Of a stretch of 64,000 nucleotides of DNA, positions 56,727 through 64,000 are shown piece after piece. The notes beneath the pieces are model-generated. The model saw only the letters and a list, made by a program, of their open reading frames with translations. It searched no databases and was not told where the DNA came from. The stretch spans positions 186,001 to 250,000 of the forward strand of contig NZ_JBLEOY010000001.1 in the NCBI RefSeq assembly GCF_048541835.1. The letters are read 5' to 3'. Each line of letters opens with the position of its first letter. The first letter of the stretch is position 1. The stretch comes from QIJE01 sp048541835. GTDB lineage: Bacteria > SZUA-79 > Acidulodesulfobacterales > Acidulodesulfobacteraceae. The translations under genes were made by a program, and so were the position numbers.

Positions 56727-57527
56727 CTAATCTGTATTAACATAAATTTTTTCAATACTACTATTCGATTTTATTTTTTTATCTACGGTTACGCAAACAG
56801 CATTTAAAATAATATTTTTTTCTTCTGGAACAAATTTTTCGGGCATTCCGGTAAGATATTTTCTTATCGCAACATCCTTGTTGGTTCCAATAACGGAATA
56901 CTTTGAACCTACCATTCCTACATCCGTTATATAAGCAGTACCTTTAGGTAGTATTGTGTTGTCGTTGGTCTGAACATGCGTGTGTGTCCCCAATAGCGCC
57001 GATATCTCGCCATCTAAGTATAATGCAAGAGCTTCTTTTTCGGATGTTGCCTCTGCATGAAAATCTACAACTATCACATCCACCTCATCATGAATTTCCT
57101 CGATTATATCTTTAGCAATCTTAAATGGAGACTCGGTAAATCCCTTCATGAAGACTCTCCCTTCGAGATTTATAACACCTATCTTTCTTTTTAATTTGGA
57201 ATCGAAAACACCGTATCCTTTTCCGGGAGTCAAAAGAGAATAGTTTGCGGGTCGCAAAAGTTTTGAATGAACATTAATATACGGAATTATAGATTTTTGG
57301 TCCCATATATGATTACCGGTAGTAAGAACATCTATGCCTAAATCAAATAAAAACTCTGCAATATCCGGTGTGATCCCCATCCCATGAGCTGCGTTCTCTC
57401 CGTTCGCTATTATAAATTCCGGTTTAAATTTATCAATCAACCTATTTATGAGCATCTTAACGGTTAATCTACCCGGTTTTCCTATGATGTCTCCTATAAA
57501 AAGGATTTTTATATCATCATCTAGCAA
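56727..57527 (-). CDS. ymdB: YmdB-family metallophosphoesterase
   Basis: TIGR00282-type enzyme, a 2',3'-cyclic nucleotide phosphodiesterase in Bacillus. 266 residues with GDIIGKPGR (metal Asp), ANGENAAHGMGIT, TTGNHIWDQ, DFHAEATSEK and GTHTHVQT. A TTG start at 57527 is implied because no in-frame ATG precedes GDIIG. It overlaps rny by 11 bases, the classical rny-ymdB pairing also known from Firmicutes. Confidence 0.92.
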   Translation of the reverse strand: MLDDDIKILFIGDIIGKPGRLTVKMLINRLIDKFKPEFIIANGENAAHGMGITPDIAEFLFDLGIDVLTTGNHIWDQKSIIPYINVHSKLLRPANYSLLTPGKGYGVFDSKLKRKIGVINLEGRVFMKGFTESPFKIAKDIIEEIHDEVDVIVVDFHAEATSEKEALALYLDGEISALLGTHTHVQTNDNTILPKGTAYITDVGMVGSKYSVIGTNKDVAIRKYLTGMPEKFVPEEKNIILNAVCVTVDKKIKSNSSIEKIYVNTD

Positions 57528-59079
57528 ATTCAGTTGCCCTCGTTTCCCTGATGACCGTCACTTTTATCTGTCCCGGATATTGAAGCGTAGACTCCACCTT
57601 TTTAGCAATATCCTTCGACAGCATGACGGAATCTTCATCCGTTATTTTCTGACTTTGAACTATTACCCTAATTTCTCTCCCTGCCTGGATAACATAGCTC
57701 TTAGCAACACCGCTAAATGAATTAGCTATTGATTCAAGACCCTCTAATCTCTTCACGTAGGTTTCAAACATTTCTTTCCTAGCACCGGGCCTTGCAGCAC
57801 TCAAAGCGTCGGCTGCGGAAACTAAAACAGCCAGAACGCTATTGGGTTCCTCATCGAAATGATGCGCCGCTATAGCATGTACCACTTTTGGGGATTCGCC
57901 AAATTTTTTCGCCAAGTCGGCACCTATAATAGCGTGGGATCCTTCAACCTCATGATCGACAGCTTTGCCAATATCGTGCAAAAGACCTGATCTTTTAGCC
58001 TGTTTAACATTGATATTGAGCTCCGATGCCATTATCCCACAAAGAAAAGCAACTTCCACGGAATGGTTATAAACATTCTGGGAATAACTCGTTCTATATT
58101 TTAATCTCCCTAAAAGCTTAAGGAGCTCCGGATGAATACCATGAATCCCTATATCGAATGTAGCCTGTTCACCAGCCTCCTTCATTGTCCTATTGAGTTC
58201 TTCCTCTACCTTGCCGACTACTTCTTCGATTCTAGCTGGATGAATTCTACCATCTACTATCAATCTTTCCAAAGAAAGTCGAGCTATTTCCCTTTTGATA
58301 GGATTAAAAGATGATAAAATTACTGCCTCCGGAGTTTCATCAATTATTAAATCAACACCGGTTGCCGATTCCAATGCTCTAATATTTCTACCCTCTCTCC
58401 CTATTATTCTGCCCTTCATGTCATCGCTGGGAAGTTGAACTAATGATATGGATTTTTCGGCTACATAATCGCCCGCATAACGCTGAATGGCCATTGCTAT
58501 AATTTCTTTTGCCTTCCTATCTGCCGTTTCTTTTGTATCATCTTCTATCCTTTTAATTGCTTTTGCAGACTCATGCTTTGCCTCTTCAGTTATCGAATTT
58601 ATTAATGTGTTCTTTGCTTCTAAAGATGTCATGCCGGATACTTTCTCTAATTCTAAGATCCTTTCCTTAAGTTTTTCATCGGCAATTTTCTCTTTTTCTA
58701 CAACTGCCTTTTCCGATTGAGCTAATATCCTCTCTCTCCTCATAAAATCATTTTCTTTTCTTTCTATTAAGGATATCCTCTTTTCTATATTATCTTCTTT
58801 TATCGACAATCTTTTTCCTAATTGGTTTAATTCTTGTTTATGCGCACGAATTTCTTCGTCCGCAATCTCCTTTAGTCTTATTACCTCGGTTTTGACACTT
58901 AATATTGCTTCCTTCTTAATTTCTCCCGCTTTTTTTTCTGCTTCATTTATTATAGAATTAGCCTTTGATAATGCATTATTCGATGATTTTTTATCAATAA
59001 TATATTTAACAAAAACCCCCCCAATAAAAAACACGACCGAAAAAATAATTACTATACCGGTTAAAAAATATTCAGCCAT
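57517..59079 (-). CDS. rny: Ribonuclease Y
   Basis: Membrane-anchored endoribonuclease starting bulk mRNA decay. 520 residues: N-terminal membrane helix (about 5-27), long coiled coil (30-200), KH domain with MKGRIIGREGRNIRALE, and HD domain with LLHDIGKAVDHE. AGGAGA 6 bases before the ATG. Normal length. Co-transcribed with ymdB and tyrS downstream. Confidence 0.97.
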   Translation of the reverse strand: MAEYFLTGIVIIFSVVFFIGGVFVKYIIDKKSSNNALSKANSIINEAEKKAGEIKKEAILSVKTEVIRLKEIADEEIRAHKQELNQLGKRLSIKEDNIEKRISLIERKENDFMRRERILAQSEKAVVEKEKIADEKLKERILELEKVSGMTSLEAKNTLINSITEEAKHESAKAIKRIEDDTKETADRKAKEIIAMAIQRYAGDYVAEKSISLVQLPSDDMKGRIIGREGRNIRALESATGVDLIIDETPEAVILSSFNPIKREIARLSLERLIVDGRIHPARIEEVVGKVEEELNRTMKEAGEQATFDIGIHGIHPELLKLLGRLKYRTSYSQNVYNHSVEVAFLCGIMASELNINVKQAKRSGLLHDIGKAVDHEVEGSHAIIGADLAKKFGESPKVVHAIAAHHFDEEPNSVLAVLVSAADALSAARPGARKEMFETYVKRLEGLESIANSFSGVAKSYVIQAGREIRVIVQSQKITDEDSVMLSKDIAKKVESTLQYPGQIKVTVIRETRATEFAR

Positions 59080-59106
59080 CTATATCTCTCCTTAATTATT
59101 ACAATA

Positions 59107-59691
59107 TTACCTAAATCTCGGTAAATTATTTACCTTATGCATTCCTTTTTCCGTAAGTATATAATCCATCTTTATATCATGACTATTCTGCTCTATAACG
59201 TCACTGAAAATTAGCTGAAATTCATAACACACGCCTATAAATAAAGATTCCTCGGCTTTTGCCAATATTCCGTCATAACAGCCCTTACCGTAACCTACCC
59301 TGTTTCCCGACATATCAAATGCTAACCCAGGTATAAAAAAGACTTCAATTTCTTTCACATCGGTAGCAAAATCGCTTTTAGGACACGATATGCCAAAATA
59401 ATCTTTCTGCATACAATTAATATCATCTATTTTATTAAAGTAAACATCATCGTAGTTTTTACATACCGGCAGAAAGATATCAATAGCCCTAACATTATTA
59501 AGAGCTACCATATACTCAATCCTTACTTCATTCTTAATGCTCATATAAATCGCAGCATTTTTAAATGAATTGATTGCTATATAATCATAAGCAATTTTGG
59601 TAATATTCAAGCTGCAAGTCATAATTGACGGCTCGCTTAATCTATTCCGCTTATCTTTCATCGTATTCCTTATGGCATTTTTTTTAATCAT
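59107..59691 (-). CDS. fau: 5-formyltetrahydrofolate cyclo-ligase
   Basis: ATP-dependent conversion of 5-formyl-THF to 5,10-methenyl-THF. 194 residues with the C-terminal signature FIPGLAFDMSGNRVGYGKGCYD and an N-terminal short helix with KRNRLS. It lies directly downstream of the predicted 6S RNA, as ygfA/fau does in many proteobacteria, and just upstream of rny. Confidence 0.92.
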   Translation of the reverse strand: MIKKNAIRNTMKDKRNRLSEPSIMTCSLNITKIAYDYIAINSFKNAAIYMSIKNEVRIEYMVALNNVRAIDIFLPVCKNYDDVYFNKIDDINCMQKDYFGISCPKSDFATDVKEIEVFFIPGLAFDMSGNRVGYGKGCYDGILAKAEESLFIGVCYEFQLIFSDVIEQNSHDIKMDYILTEKGMHKVNNLPRFR

Positions 59692-59744
59692 CTTTCAACA
59701 CATTATTCTATACAAATAATAAAAATAAGGGGATAAAAGGGAGT

Positions 59745-59955
59745 AAATGCAGCGAAAGATACCACCACGTTGCACAGAAAACCCCGCTTGTGCCGAAGAA
59801 GTTTTAAAATTAGACCTATTAAAAATAGGTGGTAATCGTGTATCCTATTGATAAAAAATCAAAGTTTCTATGCTTCTTTACCAAAAGGACAGTGACAATC
59901 CCTTTCTATCCAACTGTTGGGTCAATTTTAAAAACCCGACATCGAACACCGCAGG
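59745..59955 (-). ncRNA. ssrS: 6S RNA (predicted)
   Basis: The zapA-fau gap (about 290 bases, same strand) is the conserved location of 6S RNA, an RNA that mimics an open promoter and binds sigma-70 RNA polymerase. The minus strand has CCCTGCGGTGTTCGATG near its 5' end and CAAGCGGGG...GTGGTGGTATC near its 3' end, a 6S-like pattern. The closing stem TGCGGTG (59947-59953) pairs with CGCTGCA (59748-59754), 7 pairs including G-U. A long internal stem region (ACCTATT / AATAGGT) is also visible. Ends are approximate. Confidence 0.7.
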
Positions 59956-59984
59956 GTATTCCGTAAACCAAACCATAATTGTAT

Positions 59985-60263
59985 CTATGAAGATTTAGCT
60001 ATATAATTATAGACATTGTTAACCTTATCCAAAACCCTTTTACTTTCATTATTAACTTCTATTTTATCGGACATAAAGTCGTCTGCTATATTAAGTGCAG
60101 TCAAAACGGCAACATTAAAAGAATCTACCGACTTAGTTCCTTCCCTCACCTCGTCTGCTTTGGCATTCACATACGATGCAAGTCGTTCTAAGTATCTTTT
60201 ATCTTTGTCGCTACTTATAACAAACTTATGATTCATTATCATAAGTTCAACAAGATCACTCAT
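59985..60263 (-). CDS. zapA: Cell division protein ZapA
   Basis: Small FtsZ-bundling protein of the division ring. 92 residues with ExLKxxxV-like start (LVELMIMNHKFVIS), YLERLASYVNAKADE and VAVLTALNIADDFM, then a C-terminal coiled coil. ATG overlaps the upstream small coiled-coil gene by 4 bases. Upstream of the 6S RNA. Confidence 0.88.
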   Translation of the reverse strand: MSDLVELMIMNHKFVISSDKDKRYLERLASYVNAKADEVREGTKSVDSFNVAVLTALNIADDFMSDKIEVNNESKRVLDKVNNVYNYIAKSS

Positions 60264-60484
60264 AACTGTATCGTCTCTAAATCATTTAATATACTATCGA
60301 TCTTTTTTATTACGATATCGTTTCCGGCTTCATTTTGCAATATTTTATCTTTTAACTCGTTGATCTCATCATCTTTAGTTTTAACCTCCGTTAAAAGTTT
60401 ATCTCGTTCCATCTTTATTCTTTCAAATGACTCTTTGATTAAAATAATCCTTTCTTCTATAGCATTGAGATTGTCAATATCCAT
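60260..60484 (-). CDS. Small coiled-coil protein, ZapB-like by position
   Basis: Start placed at the ATG at 60482-60484 (MDIDNLNAIEERII) because GGAG lies 9 bases upstream; an ATG at 60514 would add ten residues. 74 residues, almost entirely heptad-like (IERMERDKLLTEVKTKDDEIN-type), so a coiled coil. It precedes zapA with a 4-base overlap; small coiled-coil proteins are commonly found beside zapA. Whether it is a true ZapB or an adaptor cannot be told. Confidence 0.65.
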   Translation of the reverse strand: MDIDNLNAIEERIILIKESFERIKMERDKLLTEVKTKDDEINELKDKILQNEAGNDIVIKKIDSILNDLETIQL

Positions 60485-60545
60485 CTTTTGAGACTCCAAA
60501 AATAATTCATTCATAAATTTAAAATAAATACATTGTTTATTTATA

Positions 60546-61289
60546 TTATGCCGAGGTATAAAGATGAGCATACGGCCTTGCGCTCGAAGGTACAATTTTA
60601 TAAAAAGGCTTGTCTGTAATTTGTCCTCGGGGAATATTAAAACTATCAGAATACTCAATTAAATATTTTTTTAAAAAAGCCATGTCATCTTTGTCGGCTT
60701 CATAGAGTTCAACTTCCTTTGAGTATTTAGAAAAATCTATCTTTTTTCTAAGATATATTGTACCCCCATGCATACCAGTAGCAAAGTATTCGCCGTAAAA
60801 TTCATCTGAGTTGTTATCGTTAAGCCCTAATAGAACTATAATCCCTCCCGCCATGTACTCTGCAAAAAAACTTCCAACCTTTCCTCCAATGATTATAATG
60901 GGAAGTTGCTCATCATATCCCTTCATATGTATTCCTATTCTATATCCGGCATCACCTAAGATATAAATTCTTCCCCCTCTCATACCGTAGCCTACAACAT
61001 CTCCGGCATCACCCTTAACTAATATTTTACCAGCATTCATAGTATTACCTATATTATCTTGAACATTATTATTAACAATTAACGTCGGTCCATCCATAAA
61101 AGCCCCCAGATCATTACCAGGAACGCCGTTTATGGTAATAACGACATCATCCCCTTTAATTCCATCGCCGATATAATACTGTCCATTAACGTTTTCAAGA
61201 AAAAATTTCTTTATACCCCTTTTTATCCCTTCTTTTATTAGTATGTTGAGTTCCTTATAATGCATACCGGCAGCGTCTATCGTTATCAT
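60546..61289 (-). CDS. Glutamate synthase GXGXG-domain subunit (C-terminal alpha-type)
   Basis: 247 residues of right-handed beta-helix type with repeated G-x-G-x-x-G blocks: NNNVQDNIGNTMNAGKILVKGDAGDVV, GYGMRGGRIYILGDAGYRIG and YMAGGIIVLLG. It corresponds to the third domain of bacterial GltB as a separate subunit, as in archaeal-type glutamate synthase. It is 68 bases downstream of the FMN-domain gene. An ATG with AGGGAGG upstream. The domain is structural and joins the channelling enzyme. Confidence 0.9.
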   Translation of the reverse strand: MITIDAAGMHYKELNILIKEGIKRGIKKFFLENVNGQYYIGDGIKGDDVVITINGVPGNDLGAFMDGPTLIVNNNVQDNIGNTMNAGKILVKGDAGDVVGYGMRGGRIYILGDAGYRIGIHMKGYDEQLPIIIIGGKVGSFFAEYMAGGIIVLLGLNDNNSDEFYGEYFATGMHGGTIYLRKKIDFSKYSKEVELYEADKDDMAFLKKYLIEYSDSFNIPRGQITDKPFYKIVPSSARPYAHLYTSA

Positions 61290-61357
61290 ATGCTACTTAA
61301 TCCTCCCTCTATATTTTAATTTAATACAAGTTGTATTCATTATTATATATATCAAGA

Positions 61358-62878
61358 TTAAAACCCTGCATGTTTAATTCCAAGAACTTTTAACTCTGTA
61401 TCGGTTAGTTCAACGCCCCTCAGTCTTTCTCTAGATCCCCTCAGACTCTCAATGGAATTCACCCCCATAGCACCCAAAACCTCTTGGATTTCATGACTCC
61501 ATGCTGAAATAAGATTGTATAATTTTTCCCCATAAACTTCAGGATCAAGCCTTCTGACAAGCTCCGGCCTCTGCGTCGTGATCCCCCAGCTGCAATTTCC
61601 GGTATTACACTTACCGCAAACATGACATCCCATTACTACAAGAGCGGCCGTTCCTATTGCGATAGCGTCTGCTCCCAGAGCTATAGCCTTTATCGCATCG
61701 GCACTAGATCTAATACTCCCTGCCGCAATTATCGACGCCTCATTTCTAATCCCTTCATTTCTAAGTCTTTCATCTACTTGAGCAAGAGCAAGTTCAATGG
61801 GTATTCCCACATGATTTTTTATTATATTAGGTGCCGCCCCGGTGCCGCCGCTATAACCGTCAATATAAACAATATCTGCTCCCGCTCTAACAATTCCGCT
61901 TACTATGGCCGCTATATTATGCACGGCTGCTACTTTAACAGAAATTGGTTTTTCATAATCGGTAGCTTCTTTTATAGCGAAAATAAGTTGCCGTAAATCT
62001 TCTATAGAATATACATCATGATGGGGAGCAGGTGAAATAGCATCAGTTCCGACAGGAATCATTCGCGTTCTTGATATATCCACCCCTATTTTTTCACCGG
62101 GTAAATGACCTCCTATCCCTGGCTTAGCACCCTGTCCTATTTTTATTTCCACAGCAATTCCACTATTCAAATAATCCCTATGTACGCCAAATCTTCCGGA
62201 AGCCACTTGAACTATAATATTTTTGCCAAATGGGACTAAATCATTGTGCAATCCTCCTTCGCCCGTATTCATAATTATACCTAACGCCCTAGCGGCCAAA
62301 GCCATAGCCTTTTGCGCATTTAGCGAGATAGAGCCGTAAGACATCGCGCCAAAAACAAACGGAGTCTGTAATTCTATTTGCGGAGGCATTTTAGTTTTTA
62401 AAATCGGTTCGTCATTTTCGTCAAACTCAATATCTAATTTAGAAGGTTTCTTACCTAGATAAGTCCTCAGCTCCATAGGCTCTCTTAATGGGTCTATAGA
62501 AGGATTTGTGACCTGGCAAGCATCTAAAAGTATATGGTCAAAATATTTTTTATATTTAAAAGTCGTTCCCATCCCTGAGATAAGAATGCCGCCGGTTTCC
62601 GATTGCCTCCATATATCCTTCATGAGACCGTCTTTCCAGTTTGCATTTTCTCGAACAACAGTAGGATTTTTAATAATCGAAATGGCTCCCTCCGGACAAT
62701 ATGTGTAGCATCTTCCGCAAGCTACGCACTTATTATGTTCGGAGATAATTTTATCGCCGCCAAAACTATATGTCCCCCATCCGCAATTTTGAATACACCT
62801 CTTACATCTAACGCATTTATTGTGGTCTATCAGGGCTAAATATTCGGATTGTATATTGGAAAATGAAGATTTTGTCAT
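61358..62878 (-). CDS. gltB: Glutamate synthase, FMN-binding synthase subunit with ferredoxin domain
   Basis: 506 residues. N-terminal two [4Fe-4S] motifs (CVRCKRCIQNC and CVACGRCYTYC), then the TIM-barrel FMN domain that converts 2-oxoglutarate and ammonia to glutamate, with GEGGLH, IGQGAKPGIGG and DGYSGGTGAAP. A third Cys cluster (CHVCGKCNTGNC) marks the [3Fe-4S] site. It overlaps the amidotransferase subunit by 4 bases (ATGA). Electrons could come from ferredoxin or an NADPH-dependent small subunit, which is not in the window. Confidence 0.95.
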   Translation of the reverse strand: MTKSSFSNIQSEYLALIDHNKCVRCKRCIQNCGWGTYSFGGDKIISEHNKCVACGRCYTYCPEGAISIIKNPTVVRENANWKDGLMKDIWRQSETGGILISGMGTTFKYKKYFDHILLDACQVTNPSIDPLREPMELRTYLGKKPSKLDIEFDENDEPILKTKMPPQIELQTPFVFGAMSYGSISLNAQKAMALAARALGIIMNTGEGGLHNDLVPFGKNIIVQVASGRFGVHRDYLNSGIAVEIKIGQGAKPGIGGHLPGEKIGVDISRTRMIPVGTDAISPAPHHDVYSIEDLRQLIFAIKEATDYEKPISVKVAAVHNIAAIVSGIVRAGADIVYIDGYSGGTGAAPNIIKNHVGIPIELALAQVDERLRNEGIRNEASIIAAGSIRSSADAIKAIALGADAIAIGTAALVVMGCHVCGKCNTGNCSWGITTQRPELVRRLDPEVYGEKLYNLISAWSHEIQEVLGAMGVNSIESLRGSRERLRGVELTDTELKVLGIKHAGF

Positions 62879-64000
62879 AAACTAACCAACCCTCCTTTTT
62901 GCAATATTGGTTCTTCGAATTCAACCATAACCGGCTCTCCAGCTTTAGGTGACCATACCGAATCAGGGGAAGGACACACCGCTCTTATTGCGGCCTCCTC
63001 TGATGCCACATAAGTAAAATAACCCATAGTAGCGGCGATAAGAGGCCTGAGCTTTATCCTGTCATTCATTGCAATCATACCGTTAGAATAACAAAATACG
63101 ATAGCAAACGGACCGTTTAAGAGTGCGCTGCCGTAAATCTGTCGCAAAGCAGTTAATAGTTCTTTTTTATTTTTATCCATTTTATCGATATTATGATAGA
63201 AAGGAGAGGCTAATACCATAACGGCTAACCGGACCGGAATACCATGTTTTCTTATAAGAAGATCAAGAATATACGTAATAACCTCAGTGTCAGTCTTAAG
63301 CGAGAGGTTATATTTATACATTTCAAGATATCTTTTGTTTATACCGTAAGAAGATATCTCTCCATTATGCACAACCGACCAATCCAGCAATGTAAACGGG
63401 TGTGCTCCGCCCCACCATCCCGGAGTATTTGTAGGAAAACGATTGTGAGCCGTCCACATATAACCCTCTATCTCTTCTAACCTATAAAAATCCGCAATAT
63501 CTTCCGGATAACCAACCCCCTTAAAGGCACCCATGTTTTTCCCGCTTGAAAAAACATATGCCCCGTTATAATTCTGGTTAATCAACATAACGCTGTTAAC
63601 GACAAAATCATCATCACCGAGTTCATGAAACAGTTTATCTTGTCTATCGGACTTGGGTTTTATAAAATAACGATGCAAATATGGGTGATCGTAAATTTTA
63701 GAAGTCTTAAAAGTCGGTATAGGTTCTTCTTTTTCGATAATAAAGTTATTCTTAAGATATTCTTCTACATCTTTTTTTGCCGATAAATTATCGTACATTA
63801 TATGAAATGCATATAATTCGGCATAATCGGGATAATTTCCGTAAACGGCAAATCCTCCCCCTAGCCCGTTCCCTCTATCATGCTCTATAGATATAGCCTT
63901 TTTAATATCGCTGCCATTCGTTTTAATTTTTTTAGAATTTATGATACCGCACAATCCGCATCCTGAAATATCCCTTTCAAGACTAAACTCATTTTTTAAC
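62875..64000 (-). CDS. Glutamate synthase, class II glutamine amidotransferase subunit (5' end beyond the window)
   Basis: Open to the right edge. Reading upstream of the TTG at 63954 continues in frame through GAA AGG GAT ATT TCA GGA TGC GGA TTG TGC to 63999, with no ATG, so the true start lies outside. The product reads ERDISGCGLCGIINSKK... HDRGNGLGGGFAVYGNYP, then LSLKTDTEVITYILD, a class II (Ntn-type) amidotransferase. The catalytic Cys is probably in SGC-GLCG. It supplies ammonia to the FMN subunit. At least 374 residues are present. Confidence 0.88.
   Translation of the reverse strand, partial: LKNEFSLERDISGCGLCGIINSKKIKTNGSDIKKAISIEHDRGNGLGGGFAVYGNYPDYAELYAFHIMYDNLSAKKDVEEYLKNNFIIEKEEPIPTFKTSKIYDHPYLHRYFIKPKSDRQDKLFHELGDDDFVVNSVMLINQNYNGAYVFSSGKNMGAFKGVGYPEDIADFYRLEEIEGYMWTAHNRFPTNTPGWWGGAHPFTLLDWSVVHNGEISSYGINKRYLEMYKYNLSLKTDTEVITYILDLLIRKHGIPVRLAVMVLASPFYHNIDKMDKNKKELLTALRQIYGSALLNGPFAIVFCYSNGMIAMNDRIKLRPLIAATMGYFTYVASEEAAIRAVCPSPDSVWSPKAGEPVMVEFEEPILQKGGLVSL

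Overview
The window looks like a chromosomal segment of an AT-rich, Gram-negative, diderm bacterium. Evidence for this is a Kdo-transferase-like protein, ExbB/ExbD, lipoproteins, a prepilin with its peptidase, a 6S RNA between zapA and fau, and a 16S rRNA ending in a normal anti-Shine-Dalgarno. Several traits fit deltaproteobacterial or sulfate-reducer-like lineages: DapL-type lysine synthesis, a siroheme decarboxylase of the alternative haem route, archaeal-type split glutamate synthase, RNase Y with YmdB, and c-type cytochromes. An uncultured lineage such as the Acidulodesulfobacterales is possible, but that is only a guess. No phage, insertion sequence or CRISPR array is visible.

Layout. 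1-5.9 kb (minus strand): cysS, a Trm112-like zinc-ribbon protein, a WaaA-like transferase, a PHP-domain protein, bioA and the start of a DedA-family gene. 6.1-8.6 kb (plus): an unrecognised HNH-domain gene and a TPR-ended gene. 8.6-12.4 kb: aldehyde dehydrogenase, hemB, queC and a PPOX-fold protein. 12.7 kb: an MSHA-like prepilin with a clear terminator. 13.6-24.8 kb (minus): a compact run of siroheme decarboxylase, exbB, exbD, purB, purS, purQ, purL, purF, pyrE, a lipoprotein and nadB. 24.9-32.3 kb: cytochrome c, a chemoreceptor, speD, folK, dapL, bioD, cheV and a diguanylate cyclase.

32.4-47.3 kb is the accessory part. It holds a pseudopilin-like protein without a prepilin cleavage motif, a C-terminally truncated aroB, a Doc/RhuM-like toxin-antitoxin pair, a DUF4209/HEPN gene broken by two apparent frameshifts, and a cluster resembling decaprenyl-phosphoryl-arabinose synthesis (UbiA transferase, HAD phosphatase, DprE1-like, DprE2-like). 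That cluster also contains a GT-C-like membrane protein, an epimerase and an FAD oxidoreductase. It is followed by broken copies of scpB and of an ODP-type metallo-beta-lactamase-fold gene, then tRNA-Met.

47.4-50.1 kb: a secreted TolB-like/propeller protein and the prepilin peptidase. 50.1-55.4 kb (minus): an rRNA operon 16S - tRNA-Ile - tRNA-Ala - 23S - 5S, with its promoter inside the 3' end of tyrS and a strong terminator after 5S. 55.4-64 kb (minus): three-piece glutamate synthase, a small coiled-coil protein, zapA, 6S RNA, fau, rny, ymdB and tyrS.

Functionally the window joins purine/pyrimidine, NAD, biotin, folate, tetrapyrrole, lysine and glutamate synthesis with surface functions (pilin, peptidase, envelope sugar donor). 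All assignments are from reading the sequence; no database search was run.
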